The position numbers and the translations under genes are program-made. From Sphingobacteriales bacterium (GTDB lineage: Bacteria; Bacteroidota; Bacteroidia; Sphingobacteriales; Sphingobacteriaceae), in the NCBI GenBank assembly GCA_026390835.1, contig JAPLFD010000017.1, positions 1-64,000 on the forward strand: DNA of 64,000 bases. Direction: 5' to 3'. The notes under the pieces are model-generated. The model did no database searches, had not been told where the DNA came from, and saw only the letters and a list, made by a program, of their open reading frames with translations. Each line of letters starts with the position of its first letter. Position 1 is the first letter of the stretch. Below are positions 46,400 through 55,056 of this stretch, one piece after another.

Positions 46400-48004
46400 A
46401 TGAGCTACAACGTAATTGCTACCCCCGATTTGTCCTATTTGCAAATCCAAGCTAGCCAGCCAGTTTATTATCAACTATCGGCCTCCGAATTAGTGGCCCA
46501 TGCACTAAAAAATGGCGAAGGCACCTTAGCTGATTCAGGCGCTTTGGCAGTAGATACAGGAAAATTTACGGGTCGATCTCCCAAAGACCGATTTATTGTA
46601 GAAGATGAGTTAACCAAAGACGCTGTTTGGTGGGGAGATATCAATCAAAAATTTGATGCGGCTAAATTTGATGCACTCCATCTAAAAGTGGCAAATTATC
46701 TTGCCTTGCGAAAGTTGTATGTTCGTGATGCCTATGCTTGTGCCGATCCGGCGTATAGGCTTAGTATTCGGGTGCTTACCGAAATGGCTTACCAAAACCT
46801 ATTTGCCCATCATATGTTTCTTAGGCCTGCAGTTACTGAGCTAGGTGCTGTGCCTGAGTGGACTATTTTGGCAGCTCCGGGATTTATGGCTGAGCCCGAG
46901 CTAGATGGTACCCGTCAGCCTAATTTTTGCATACTCAATTTTAGCAAACGCATAATCTTAATTGGCGGTACGGGTTATACCGGCGAAATAAAAAAAGGAA
47001 TTTTTGCAGTCTTAAATTTCTTATTGCCTCATACAAAAGATGTACTTTCTATGCATTGCTCCATTAATGAAGGTAAAGCGGGAGATACGGCAGTGTTTTT
47101 TGGCTTATCGGGTACGGGAAAAACCACACTTTCTGCCGACCCAGCTAGAGATTTAATAGGCGATGATGAACATGGTTGGAGTGAAAACACGGTATTTAAT
47201 TTTGAGGGTGGATGTTATGCAAAATGTGTAGACCTTAGCCCCGAGAAAGAACCAGAAATTTATAAAGCCATTAAAACGGGGTCTTTATTAGAGAATATCA
47301 ATTACTTCCCTGGTACCAATACAGTAGATTTTTCGAATATTGAAAAAACAGAAAACACCCGAGTAGCCTATCCCATTGAGTATATAAGTCATGCTAAGGT
47401 GCCTTCTATTGGCCCAGCACCAAAAAACATTTTTTTCTTAACAGCAGATGCATTTGGCGTATTGCCTCCCATAGCAAAACTAACTAGTGCCCAGGCTATG
47501 TATCACTTCATTTCGGGCTATACGGCTAAAGTTGCCGGCACAGAAGCGGGCATTGCAGAGCCTCAGGCTACCTTTTCGGCCTGTTTTGGCAAAGCCTTTA
47601 TGCCACTTCACCCTACTGTTTATGCGCATTTATTGGGCGAAAAATTAGAAAAAGAGCAAGTAAAGGTTTGGCTGGTTAATACCGGTTGGACGGGCGGACC
47701 CTATGGTATAGGTACCCGAATGAAACTTGCATACACTCGAGCTATTATTACGGCGGTGCTTACTGGCGAATTAGAAAATGCTTCGTTTGAGCAAGATCCT
47801 TTATTTGGCTTTGCTATACCAACTTCGTGCAGCGGTGTACCCTCAGAAGTATTAAATCCACGCAATACTTGGGCCGATAAACGAGCATATGATGCAAAAG
47901 CTAGTGCATTGGCTCAAGACTTTATTGCCAACTTTACACAATTTGCTAATTTTGCAAATGCCGAAATACGATTGGCTAGCCCAATAACATCCCTTTCAGT
48001 ATAA
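46400..48004 (+). CDS. pckA: Phosphoenolpyruvate carboxykinase (ATP)
   Basis: Converts oxaloacetate and ATP to PEP and CO2 for gluconeogenesis. The 534-aa protein has FTGRSPKDRFIV, the P-loop GLSGTGKT at 235-242, the Mg/Mn-binding LIGDDEHGW (252-260) and the C-terminal NTGWTGGPYG. The ATP-type P-loop and length distinguish it from the GTP enzyme. The 156-bp upstream gap has no obvious consensus promoter. A TTGCAATTGCAA palindrome lies after the stop, but is too AT-rich to be called a terminator. Confidence 0.96.
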   Translation: MSYNVIATPDLSYLQIQASQPVYYQLSASELVAHALKNGEGTLADSGALAVDTGKFTGRSPKDRFIVEDELTKDAVWWGDINQKFDAAKFDALHLKVANYLALRKLYVRDAYACADPAYRLSIRVLTEMAYQNLFAHHMFLRPAVTELGAVPEWTILAAPGFMAEPELDGTRQPNFCILNFSKRIILIGGTGYTGEIKKGIFAVLNFLLPHTKDVLSMHCSINEGKAGDTAVFFGLSGTGKTTLSADPARDLIGDDEHGWSENTVFNFEGGCYAKCVDLSPEKEPEIYKAIKTGSLLENINYFPGTNTVDFSNIEKTENTRVAYPIEYISHAKVPSIGPAPKNIFFLTADAFGVLPPIAKLTSAQAMYHFISGYTAKVAGTEAGIAEPQATFSACFGKAFMPLHPTVYAHLLGEKLEKEQVKVWLVNTGWTGGPYGIGTRMKLAYTRAIITAVLTGELENASFEQDPLFGFAIPTSCSGVPSEVLNPRNTWADKRAYDAKASALAQDFIANFTQFANFANAEIRLASPITSLSV

Positions 48005-48130
48005 ACAATAAATTAAATTTTCGTGTACACTTGCAATTGCAAAAAAAAATAGTTTTCATTGCATATTATTAGCGACAAAAATAATTAAGTAACAAAAGCG
48101 TCACTAAGTATTTTTTTAGGTTGAAAAGCA

Positions 48131-48138
48131 TATTTTTG
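48131..48138 (+). promoter_or_regulatory. Predicted exbB operon -7 element
   Basis: TATTTTTG fits TAnnTTTG, with a T-rich block about 18-20 nt upstream. It leaves a leader of about 65 nt that is extremely AT-rich. Confidence 0.4.
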
Positions 48139-48210
48139 TGATCCAGTAAAAAAATAAAAAACTAATTAATTTATAATTTAAACAAAATCAAAAACTAAAA
48201 TTTTAAAACA

Positions 48211-49039
48211 ATGGCAAACGCAACCAAAGCAGCAACTGCTAAAAAAGAGAATTCTGGTTCAAATCTTTTTGCAAGTTTATCAATCGTAATCTGTATCGTA
48301 GTAGGTATCATTTTATGGAAATTCGTTATGGGAAATTCTTCAAACTTTGAAGGCGGAGACGCAGAGAACGGTCACCCACTACCTGGCAATTATTTCGGAA
48401 TGGTATACAAAGGTGGTGCAGTAGTACCCGTATTAATGGGCTTATTTTTAATGGTAGTAGTATTCTCATTTGAACGTTTCTTTGTAATTAGCAAAGCTGC
48501 AGGAAAAGGCAACGTTGATGCATTCGTTAAAAAAATCCAAGGCTTTTTAAGCGCTGGTAATATTGACGCTGCTTCTGCCGAGTGCGATAAACAAGAAGGA
48601 TGATGATGCACGCGTGATCAAATCAGGTTTGAAAAAATACAAAGAAGTAGAATCTGAAAAAAATATGGATACTGAGCAAAAATGCTTGGCTATTCAGAAA
48701 GATATAGAAGAAGCTACAGCCTTAGAAATGCCAATGTTGGAGCAAAACTTAACCATTATCGCTACCTTGGTATCTATTGGTACGTTGATGGGTCTATTGG
48801 GTACCGTAACTGGTATGATTAAAGCCTTCTCGGCTTTGGCAACTGCTGGTGCACCAGATCAATCTCAACTAGCAAATGGTATTTCTGAAGCCTTAATTAA
48901 TACTGCAACTGGTATTGCTACTTCAACTGTAGCCATTGTTATGTACAATGTATTTACTTCTAAAATCGATAAATTAACTTATTCTATCGATGAGGCAGGT
49001 TTCTCAATTGTACAAACTTACGCCAGTACACATAAATAG
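48211..49039 (+). pseudogene. exbB: ExbB/TolQ/MotA proton-channel protein, frameshifted
   Basis: Channel subunit that powers TonB. Residues 1-130 (start MANATKAATAKKENSG, two membrane helices, ending CDKQEG) are read in one frame to a TGA at 48601. The rest (VIKSGLKKYKEVESEKNM, then the two C-terminal helices with GLLGTVTGMIKAF) is in the next frame to 49039. Removing one base near 48601 joins them as QEGDDARVIKSGL, which aligns with the usual family sequence and gives 275 aa. The indel sits in a GATGATGAT run. Since exbD, exbD and tonB downstream are intact, a sequence error or very recent mutation is more likely than a decayed operon. Confidence 0.85.
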
Positions 49040-49056
49040 TTTTTTGTTTATAGAAT

Positions 49057-49085
49057 ACCCCAAGGTTATTTCCTTGGGGTGTTTA
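49057..49085 (+). terminator. Hairpin between exbB and exbD
   Basis: ACCCCAAGG (49057-49065) pairs with CCTTGGGGT (49072-49080). It is followed only by GTTTATAT, a weak T tract, so it may act as a leaky terminator or an mRNA processing/stabilising element within the operon. Confidence 0.6.
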
Positions 49086-49135
49086 TATGCATTAACTAAT
49101 CATTTTGTACGTTTAATAGTAAAATAAGACATACT

Positions 49136-49750
49136 ATGCCAAGAGTAAAAGTTCCAAGAAAAAGTACAGCAATTGACATGACCGCCATGTGTGATGTGGC
49201 TTTCCTATTGCTTACGTTTTTCATCTTAACAGCCACTGCACGTCAGCCTGAACCATTGCCTGTTGATACCCCGGCATCAACTGTAAAAATTAAATTACCA
49301 GAAACCGATGTAGCTACTGTTACTATTGGTCAGGGTAAAATTTTCTTTGGTGTAAAAGGTCAGCAAATCCGTATAAACATGTTAGATCGTATTTCTAAAC
49401 GCTATAACCTGCAATTTACAGAACAAGAAAAAGTACGCTTTTCTGTTGTAGAGACCTTTGGTGTACCTGTTGCTAATTTAAAGCAGTTTATTGCGCTAAG
49501 TAACGACGAACGTAACCAAGCAGGCTTACAACCCGGTATCCCGGCAGACTCAACCGATAATCAACTGCACGAATGGATCTTGGCTGCTCGTTATGCAACA
49601 AAAGAGCTGAACAATAAAGATCTACGTTTAAGTATTAAAGGCGATTCTAAAGAAGAATATCCAGAAATTAAAAAAGTGATTGATATTTTTCAGAAGCAAA
49701 AAATTAACAAGTTTAGCTTGATTACCTCTTTGAGACAAGCAGAAAAGTAA
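49136..49750 (+). CDS. exbD: Biopolymer transport protein ExbD, first copy
   Basis: A 204-aa single-pass inner-membrane protein with a periplasmic domain. The helix (about 15-34) carries the proton-path aspartate D20 in DMTAMCDVAFLLLTFF. The periplasmic part is longer than classical ExbD (about 140 aa), usual for the first of the two Bacteroidota paralogs. It acts with ExbB to energise TonB. Confidence 0.92.
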   Translation: MPRVKVPRKSTAIDMTAMCDVAFLLLTFFILTATARQPEPLPVDTPASTVKIKLPETDVATVTIGQGKIFFGVKGQQIRINMLDRISKRYNLQFTEQEKVRFSVVETFGVPVANLKQFIALSNDERNQAGLQPGIPADSTDNQLHEWILAARYATKELNNKDLRLSIKGDSKEEYPEIKKVIDIFQKQKINKFSLITSLRQAEK

Positions 49751-49776
49751 AATTTTAAACATCAAACTATAACACG

Positions 49777-50328
49777 ATGGCAGAATTAGATACCTCCTCC
49801 GGTGGCAGTAAAAAAGGTGGAAAAGTTAGAAGTAAGAAGCAGTCTACCCGTGTAGATTTAACCGCTATGGTTGATTTAGCTTTCTTACTTATTACCTTTT
49901 TCATGCTTACCACTACCTTAGCAAAACCACAGGCCATGGATTTAGCCATGCCTGATAAAGATAAAGATAAGCCTGAATCTAAATTAGAAATTGCCGATAA
50001 CCGCACCATGACTATTTTGTTGGGTCAAAATAATAGAATAGAGTGGTACATGGGATTAGTGGATAATCCTAAAACACCTACCGTAGATAATTTTGGTCGT
50101 GATGGTATTCGTAAAGCCCTTATCGAAAAAATAAAAGAAGTAAGAGGTATTACCGGAGATCCTAAAAAAGGATTAATCGTTTTAATTAAGCCAAGCGATA
50201 AGTCTACTTACAGAAATTTGGTAGATATTTTAGATGAAATGAAAATCTCCGATGTGCAAACATATGCCATTGTAGATATCACCAATCCAGAAATAGGATT
50301 GATGAAACGTGATGGTATTTATAAGTAA
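49777..50328 (+). CDS. exbD: Biopolymer transport protein ExbD, second copy
   Basis: A 183-aa paralog of the preceding protein. A basic N-terminus (KKGGKVRSKKQSTR) precedes the helix with D33 in DLTAMVDLAFLLITFF. The periplasmic domain includes KGLIVLIKPSDKSTYRNLVD. Two different ExbD proteins next to one ExbB suggest a hetero-oligomeric stator. It is 26 bp after the first copy. Confidence 0.92.
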   Translation: MAELDTSSGGSKKGGKVRSKKQSTRVDLTAMVDLAFLLITFFMLTTTLAKPQAMDLAMPDKDKDKPESKLEIADNRTMTILLGQNNRIEWYMGLVDNPKTPTVDNFGRDGIRKALIEKIKEVRGITGDPKKGLIVLIKPSDKSTYRNLVDILDEMKISDVQTYAIVDITNPEIGLMKRDGIYK

Positions 50329-50382
50329 AACCGGACGTTTAAATAATTAGTTTATAGTCCTTTAATTGAAATAAAAGACAAT

Positions 50383-51186
50383 ATGTCAAAATTAGATATT
50401 TTTAAACTAGAGTGGATTGATTTGGTATTCGCCGGGCGTAACAAAGCCTATGGCGCCTACGAGCTTCGTAAGGAAAATCCAAAAACAACTAGCAGAGCCC
50501 TATTAGTAGGTAGCCTGTTGTTTATTGCAGTGGTAACTCTTCCATTAATTATTAGGTTCATTGCTGGCATTATTCCAGATAATTCAGATCAGTTTAAACA
50601 AACCGAAGTGGTATTGGCAGCACCACCTCCCATTGATAAAGACACCCCGCCACCTCCCCCTGAACCACCAAAACCAAAGGTAGATCAGGTGCGTTTTCCG
50701 CCACCGGTTGTAGTACCTGCCGAAAAAGTGCGTGACGAAGAACCGCCAACAGTAGAGGAATTGAAAAAAGCTGATCCGGGCCAGAAAACAATTGAAGGCG
50801 ATCCAAATGCCGAAATTAAAATTGAAGAACCTGCCGGAAACGCAGAAGTTACAGAAGACAACGGTATTAGAGATTTTGCTAGTGTAGAAGTTATGCCCGA
50901 ATTCCCTGGAGGTCAATCAGGTTGGGGTAAATACCTGCAAAAAAATATGAAATATCCACCAATTGCTCGTGAAAACAACATTACCGGTCGTGTAATTGTG
51001 AGTTTTGTAGTAGAGAAAAACGGTGATTTAACAGATATAAAAGTATTAAGAGGAATTGGTGGTGGTTGCGATGAAGAAGCTGTACGAGTGTTGAAAGCTG
51101 CCCCATCCTGGAAACCAGGTATACAAAATGGCCGTTCGGTACGGGTTCAGTACACCATGCCAATTTTCTTCCAATTAGCACAATAG
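50383..51186 (+). CDS. tonB: Energy transducer TonB
   Basis: A 267-aa protein spanning the periplasm. A cytoplasmic start (FKLEWIDLVFAGRNKAYGAY) typical of Bacteroidota TonB, one membrane helix (about 43-64), a Pro-rich region with PPPPPEPPKPK (about 85-130), and a C-terminal TonB domain (about 172-267: EFPGGQSGWGKYLQKNMKYP, ITGRVIVSFVVEKNGDL). It transmits ExbBD energy to outer-membrane receptors. A strong terminator lies 32 bp past its stop. Confidence 0.94.
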   Translation: MSKLDIFKLEWIDLVFAGRNKAYGAYELRKENPKTTSRALLVGSLLFIAVVTLPLIIRFIAGIIPDNSDQFKQTEVVLAAPPPIDKDTPPPPPEPPKPKVDQVRFPPPVVVPAEKVRDEEPPTVEELKKADPGQKTIEGDPNAEIKIEEPAGNAEVTEDNGIRDFASVEVMPEFPGGQSGWGKYLQKNMKYPPIARENNITGRVIVSFVVEKNGDLTDIKVLRGIGGGCDEEAVRVLKAAPSWKPGIQNGRSVRVQYTMPIFFQLAQ

Positions 51187-51191
51187 TTTTC

Positions 51192-51416
51192 ATGACTAAT
51201 TATGCTGCTGATTCTAAACAGAAATCGCCTATTGGGCGATTTCTGTTTTTTTTAAAGCTATTGATGTTTTCTTTTTATTTCATCTTGGGCTTGCTCGTAA
51301 TTTTTTGGAAAGGCTTACCCATAGATATTTCTCAAAACTATCGGATACTTTTTGGCGTTGTACTCATAGTATATTCCTTTTTTAGGTTTATCCGAATAAA
51401 ACAAGAAAGCGTATAA
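51192..51416 (+). CDS. Small two-helix membrane protein of the tonB locus
   Basis: A 74-aa protein with two hydrophobic segments (about 17-41 and 49-66). Unknown function. Proteins of this kind often sit between tonB and a PstS-like gene in Sphingobacteriaceae. It starts 5 bp after tonB and ends 2 bp before the lipoprotein gene. Codons 9-21 (KQKSPIGRFLFFL) coincide with a perfect intrinsic terminator, so full-length transcripts may be rare. An internal ATG after the hairpin (near 51264) would give a shorter form starting MFSFYFILG. Confidence 0.65.
   Translation: MTNYAADSKQKSPIGRFLFFLKLLMFSFYFILGLLVIFWKGLPIDISQNYRILFGVVLIVYSFFRFIRIKQESV
51218..51253 (+). terminator. Intrinsic terminator of tonB inside the next ORF
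   Basis: ACAGAAATCGCC (51218-51229) pairs perfectly over 12 bp with GGCGATTTCTGT (51235-51246) around a 5-nt loop, followed by T8 (51246-51253). It lies 32 bp past tonB, the normal place for an operon terminator, yet is within the open frame 51192-51416. Confidence 0.85.
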
Positions 51417-51418
51417 GT

Positions 51419-52321
51419 ATGAATACCAACCACATTTTCTGGTCATTGGGCTTGTTGGTTCTATCTTTTTTTGGAGCTTGCCAAAGCAAAAGTACCGTAC
51501 AAGATTATACGCATGGGCGTACAAGCTTGGTGGTTGATGAAAGTTTGGCTCCAATTATAGAAGATCAACTATTAATTTTTCAAAGCGCTTATCCAGAAGT
51601 ACAAGTAAACACGCTATATAAACCAGAGAACGAACTACTTAAATTTTTGCTCACAGATAGTATTCGTGTAGCTGTGATGGCTAGAACGCTTACCTCTCAA
51701 GAAGCAAAATTTTACGAGCAAAAACAAATAAAAATACGAGTAACCCGCTTTGCCATAGATGGCATTGCCTTAATTACCCATATAAATAATGCAGATAGTT
51801 TACTAAGCGAAAACGATATTATAAACCTCATGCAGGGCAAAGAAAGTGCCATTAAAAGCTTAGTTTTCGACAACCCCAACTCAAGCACCGTACGTTATTT
51901 AAAAGAATTGGCAAAAGTCACCACCCTGCCTAGCAAAGGAATATATGCGCTAAAAACCAATGCAGAAGTAATTTCCTATGTAGCCACCAATCCAGGTAGC
52001 ATAGGGGTGGTGGGTGTAAACTGGTTAATACAACCTGATGCAAGTATTAGTACTGCTGTAGAGCAATTAAAAATAATGGGAGTATGCAAAGGCAATCGTA
52101 AAAATGATGCTACAAGCTACTTTAAACCCACTCAAAGCGATTTAGCTTTGGGAAATTACCCATTAATGCGTAATTTGTACCTTATTAACTGTGAGGGAGG
52201 CCCCGGACCAGGAACAGGTTTTACAAGCTTTGTTGCCGGCGAACGTGGTCAGCGCATTGTATTAAAGTCTGGCTTACTGCCCGATAGTATCCCGCCCAGA
52301 GAAGTGATTATTAGAAAATAG
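51419..52321 (+). CDS. PstS-like phosphate-binding lipoprotein
   Basis: A 300-aa periplasmic-binding-type protein. Lipobox SFFGAC with the lipidated cysteine at C21. The family's PstS-like blocks TRFAIDGIALITH, LSENDIINLMQGK and PGTGFTSFVAGERGQRIVLK are present. No pst ABC genes are nearby, so it is a member of the PstS-like group found in TonB loci rather than a proven phosphate transporter component. It is 20 bp before the TPR gene. Confidence 0.82.
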   Translation: MNTNHIFWSLGLLVLSFFGACQSKSTVQDYTHGRTSLVVDESLAPIIEDQLLIFQSAYPEVQVNTLYKPENELLKFLLTDSIRVAVMARTLTSQEAKFYEQKQIKIRVTRFAIDGIALITHINNADSLLSENDIINLMQGKESAIKSLVFDNPNSSTVRYLKELAKVTTLPSKGIYALKTNAEVISYVATNPGSIGVVGVNWLIQPDASISTAVEQLKIMGVCKGNRKNDATSYFKPTQSDLALGNYPLMRNLYLINCEGGPGPGTGFTSFVAGERGQRIVLKSGLLPDSIPPREVIIRK

Positions 52322-52341
52322 AATAAAAAACAAAACGAACC

Positions 52342-54033
52342 ATGGAAATGATGAAAAAAGTGCTAAAATCGACCCTATTGTTGATTTTTGTAGGTTCAGC
52401 CCTTTACGCCCAAACCTTAGGTGATGCTCAAAAAGCACTAGATGCTGAGCAATACCAAAATGCGAAATCGCAATTAAAAAGTTTAATAGCCCTTCAGCCA
52501 ACTGTTGCCGAAAACTATTTCTATTTAGGTCAAGTGTACCTAAAAACAGACTATGCAGATTCGGCCAAAGCAGAGTTTAACCAAGGAATTACCATAAATC
52601 CGGCTTTCCCACTCAACTACGTAGGTTTAGGTCAGGTTGATTTAGATGACAACCAAGCCGCAGCCGCCAAAGCTAATTTTGAGAAAGCCATAGCTGTATC
52701 GGATAAAAAAGATGCCCGTGCCTACTTATTTATTGGCAAAGCTTATACCTATGCCAAAAAACCAAATTATGCCGAAGCTATTAATATACTCAATGCAGGC
52801 AAGCTCATTGTTGAAAAACAAAAAGGAGTAAATGGGTTTTTAGCCGATTTAAATCTTGCCTTCGGCGATGCTTATCGCGGTCAACTAAAAAATTCGGAAG
52901 CCTATAGTGCCTATCGTACCGCTTTTGAATTAAATAGTAGCCTTATTCGTACCAAAGTAGAATTAGGCGTAATCAATAAAATGTCAAAGGCTTATCAAGA
53001 ATCGGCCGATGAATTTAATGCCGTTTTAGTCATTAACCCCAATTATGGTCCGGCTTATCGCGAATTAGCCGAAACCTACTACTTATGGGCTAAAGATCAG
53101 GCCAAAGATTACGATGCTAAAATAAAGCAAGCCTTGGAGTATTATAAAAAATACTTAGAGCTAACCGATAAATCATTGGAATCACGCATGCGTTATGCCG
53201 ATTTCTTGATTTTGGCCAAAGATTACAAGTCATTGCAAGCAGAAGCGCAAGCAATGGCTCAAATGGATAAAGCCAATAAGCGAATTTTACGTTACTTGGC
53301 TTATGCAGCTTACGAAAATGGAGATTACCCAGCAAGTATTCAAGCCATTAAAGATTTTATGGCTAAGGTAGAAGCTAAACGTGTTATTGGTAGAGATTAT
53401 AGCTACTTAGGTCGTGCTTTAATTAAATCTGGCCAAGAAGCTGAAGGCTTTCAAACCGTAAAAAAAGCCCTAGCCATTGATTCTTCTTTGGTAAGTGGTA
53501 TGAGCGATATAGGTAAAGAATTATTTAATTTAAAAAAGTATAGTAAAGCAGCCGAAGCTTATGAACTTGCTGTTAAAAATCCGCAACGTAACCTTTTAGA
53601 TTATTTCTATTTGGGCTCTTCGTACTACTTTGATTATGGTGCGAAAAAAACAGCCGGCTTAGAAGCAGATAAATCCTTATTGGTAAAAGCCGATTCTGCC
53701 TTTAGTTATTTAGCACAACGTTCACCAAATACCAATGCAGCATGGCAGTTCAGGGGGCGTATCAACCGTCAGTTTGATGATGCCAACGATAGTCAAGGAT
53801 TGGCCGTTCCGTTCTACGATAAATACGTAGAGTTGGTAACCGTAACTAAACCGGAACTAGCATCCAAAAATGGTCCAGGACTTATAGAGGCTTATATTTA
53901 TTTAGGTTCGGTTTCTGCTCGTAAAGATAAAGACACCGAAAAAGCTAAAGAGTATTTTAATAAGGTATTAGCCCTTGACCCTGCCAATGCCGTAGCCCTA
54001 GAAGTGCTCAAAGCATTGGGCACAACAAAATAA
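52342..54033 (+). CDS. Exported TPR-repeat protein
   Basis: A 563-aa protein with a signal peptide (cleavage near ALYAQ, residue 24) followed by many tetratricopeptide repeats (about 27-300 and 345-560), e.g. AENYFYLGQVYLKTDYADSA and the final EKAKEYFNKVLALDPANAVA. It probably acts as a periplasmic scaffold. Its place after tonB and the PstS-like gene is shared by related bacteria, suggesting a link to envelope transport; no enzyme activity is expected. Confidence 0.85.
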   Translation: MEMMKKVLKSTLLLIFVGSALYAQTLGDAQKALDAEQYQNAKSQLKSLIALQPTVAENYFYLGQVYLKTDYADSAKAEFNQGITINPAFPLNYVGLGQVDLDDNQAAAAKANFEKAIAVSDKKDARAYLFIGKAYTYAKKPNYAEAINILNAGKLIVEKQKGVNGFLADLNLAFGDAYRGQLKNSEAYSAYRTAFELNSSLIRTKVELGVINKMSKAYQESADEFNAVLVINPNYGPAYRELAETYYLWAKDQAKDYDAKIKQALEYYKKYLELTDKSLESRMRYADFLILAKDYKSLQAEAQAMAQMDKANKRILRYLAYAAYENGDYPASIQAIKDFMAKVEAKRVIGRDYSYLGRALIKSGQEAEGFQTVKKALAIDSSLVSGMSDIGKELFNLKKYSKAAEAYELAVKNPQRNLLDYFYLGSSYYFDYGAKKTAGLEADKSLLVKADSAFSYLAQRSPNTNAAWQFRGRINRQFDDANDSQGLAVPFYDKYVELVTVTKPELASKNGPGLIEAYIYLGSVSARKDKDTEKAKEYFNKVLALDPANAVALEVLKALGTTK

Positions 54034-54050
54034 AAAAATATCCTTTTTTT

Positions 54051-54085
54051 AAGCGCCTTAATCATAAGATTAAGGCGCTTTCTTG
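54051..54085 (+). terminator. Terminator before the nuo operon
   Basis: AAGCGCCTTAATC (54051-54063) pairs over 13 bp with GATTAAGGCGCTT (54068-54080) around ATAA, followed by TCTTG. It separates the tonB block from nuo. Confidence 0.85.
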
Positions 54086-54086
54086 T

Positions 54087-54094
54087 TATATTTG
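54087..54094 (+). promoter_or_regulatory. Predicted nuo operon -7 element
   Basis: TATATTTG fits TAnnTTTG and lies 18 bp before the nuoA ATG, giving a leader of only about 12 nt. Its -33 region overlaps the preceding terminator stem and has no TTTG. Confidence 0.5.
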
Positions 54095-54112
54095 CGCCAC
54101 CAAACCAAACAT

Positions 54113-54484
54113 ATGGAAGCACAAAGTACCCCAATTAATTATTTGCCCATTTTTTTTCAAATGATTGTTGCTATGGGTTTCGTGGTACTAACCATGGTAG
54201 TTACCCATTTAGTAGGCCCCAAACGTAAAACAGCCGATAAGTTAACCCCCTTTGAATCAGGAATTGAGTCTGTGGGCAATGCCCGTCAACCCTTTTCTAT
54301 CAAATACTTTTTGGTGGCTATTTTATTTGTCCTTTTTGACGTCGAGGTGATCTTTATGTACCCCTGGGCTGTTAATTTTAGAGAGTTGGGGTGGACAGGT
54401 TTAGTGGAGATGTTCATCTTTATGGGAACACTTTTGGCGGGATTTATTTACATCCTTAAAAAAGGTGCATTAGATTGGGAATAA
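54113..54484 (+). CDS. nuoA: NADH-quinone oxidoreductase subunit A
   Basis: A 123-aa membrane subunit with three helices. Family blocks are TPFESGIES and LFDVEVIFMYPWAV. The ATG at 54113 is used; an upstream TTG at 54083 would start inside the promoter. First gene of a plus-strand nuoA-L run. Confidence 0.93.
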   Translation: MEAQSTPINYLPIFFQMIVAMGFVVLTMVVTHLVGPKRKTADKLTPFESGIESVGNARQPFSIKYFLVAILFVLFDVEVIFMYPWAVNFRELGWTGLVEMFIFMGTLLAGFIYILKKGALDWE

Positions 54485-54513
54485 AGCATATAACAGAAAA
54501 TAATAACGGCATT

Positions 54514-55056
54514 ATGAGCGAATTAACAATTGTTGAAGCTCCTCCCGGTATAGAGGGATCAGGATTTTTTGCAACGTCACTAGATAAGGTGGTGGGCTTA
54601 GCCCGCTCACACTCCTTGTGGCCTTTGCCATTTGCCACTTCTTGTTGTGGTATTGAGTTTATGGCTACTATGGGCTCTCACTATGATTTTGCTCGTTTTG
54701 GTTCCGAACGTCCAAGTTTTTCGCCACGCCAAGCCGATTTATTAATGGTAATGGGCACCATTGCCAAAAAAATGGGCCCGGTATTGCAGCAAGTATATAC
54801 ACAAATGGCCGAACCCCGTTGGGTAATTGCCGTAGGTGCTTGTGCATCTAGCGGCGGTATTTTCGATACCTATTCGGTTTTGCAGGGCATCGATGAAATT
54901 ATTCCGGTTGATGTATACGTACCCGGTTGCCCCCCACGCCCTGAAGCCATTATCGATGGGTTTAATAAAATACAAGAGTTGGTGAAAAACGAGTCACTTC
55001 GTCGTCGCGAATCGCCAGAGTACCAAGCACTTTTAGCCAAATACGGAATTCAATAA
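54514..55056 (+). CDS. nuoB: NADH-quinone oxidoreductase subunit B
   Basis: A 180-aa subunit holding cluster N2, the electron donor to quinone. Ligand cysteines lie in ATSCCGIEFMA, VGACASSGGIFD and VPGCPPRPEA. I use ATG 54514; the frame is open to a TTG at 54475 within nuoA, but homologs start near MSELTIVEAPP. It overlaps nuoC by one base (TAATG). Confidence 0.95.
   Translation: MSELTIVEAPPGIEGSGFFATSLDKVVGLARSHSLWPLPFATSCCGIEFMATMGSHYDFARFGSERPSFSPRQADLLMVMGTIAKKMGPVLQQVYTQMAEPRWVIAVGACASSGGIFDTYSVLQGIDEIIPVDVYVPGCPPRPEAIIDGFNKIQELVKNESLRRRESPEYQALLAKYGIQ

Noticed and set aside
48020-48050. TTGCAATTGCAA palindrome after pckA as terminator
   Set aside because: The stem is AT-rich and the tract after it is A, not T, on the plus strand.
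48590-48620. Programmed +1 frameshift in exbB
   Set aside because: The site GGA TGA is not a known slippery context, and exbB genes are not known to need frameshifting. An indel or error is simpler.
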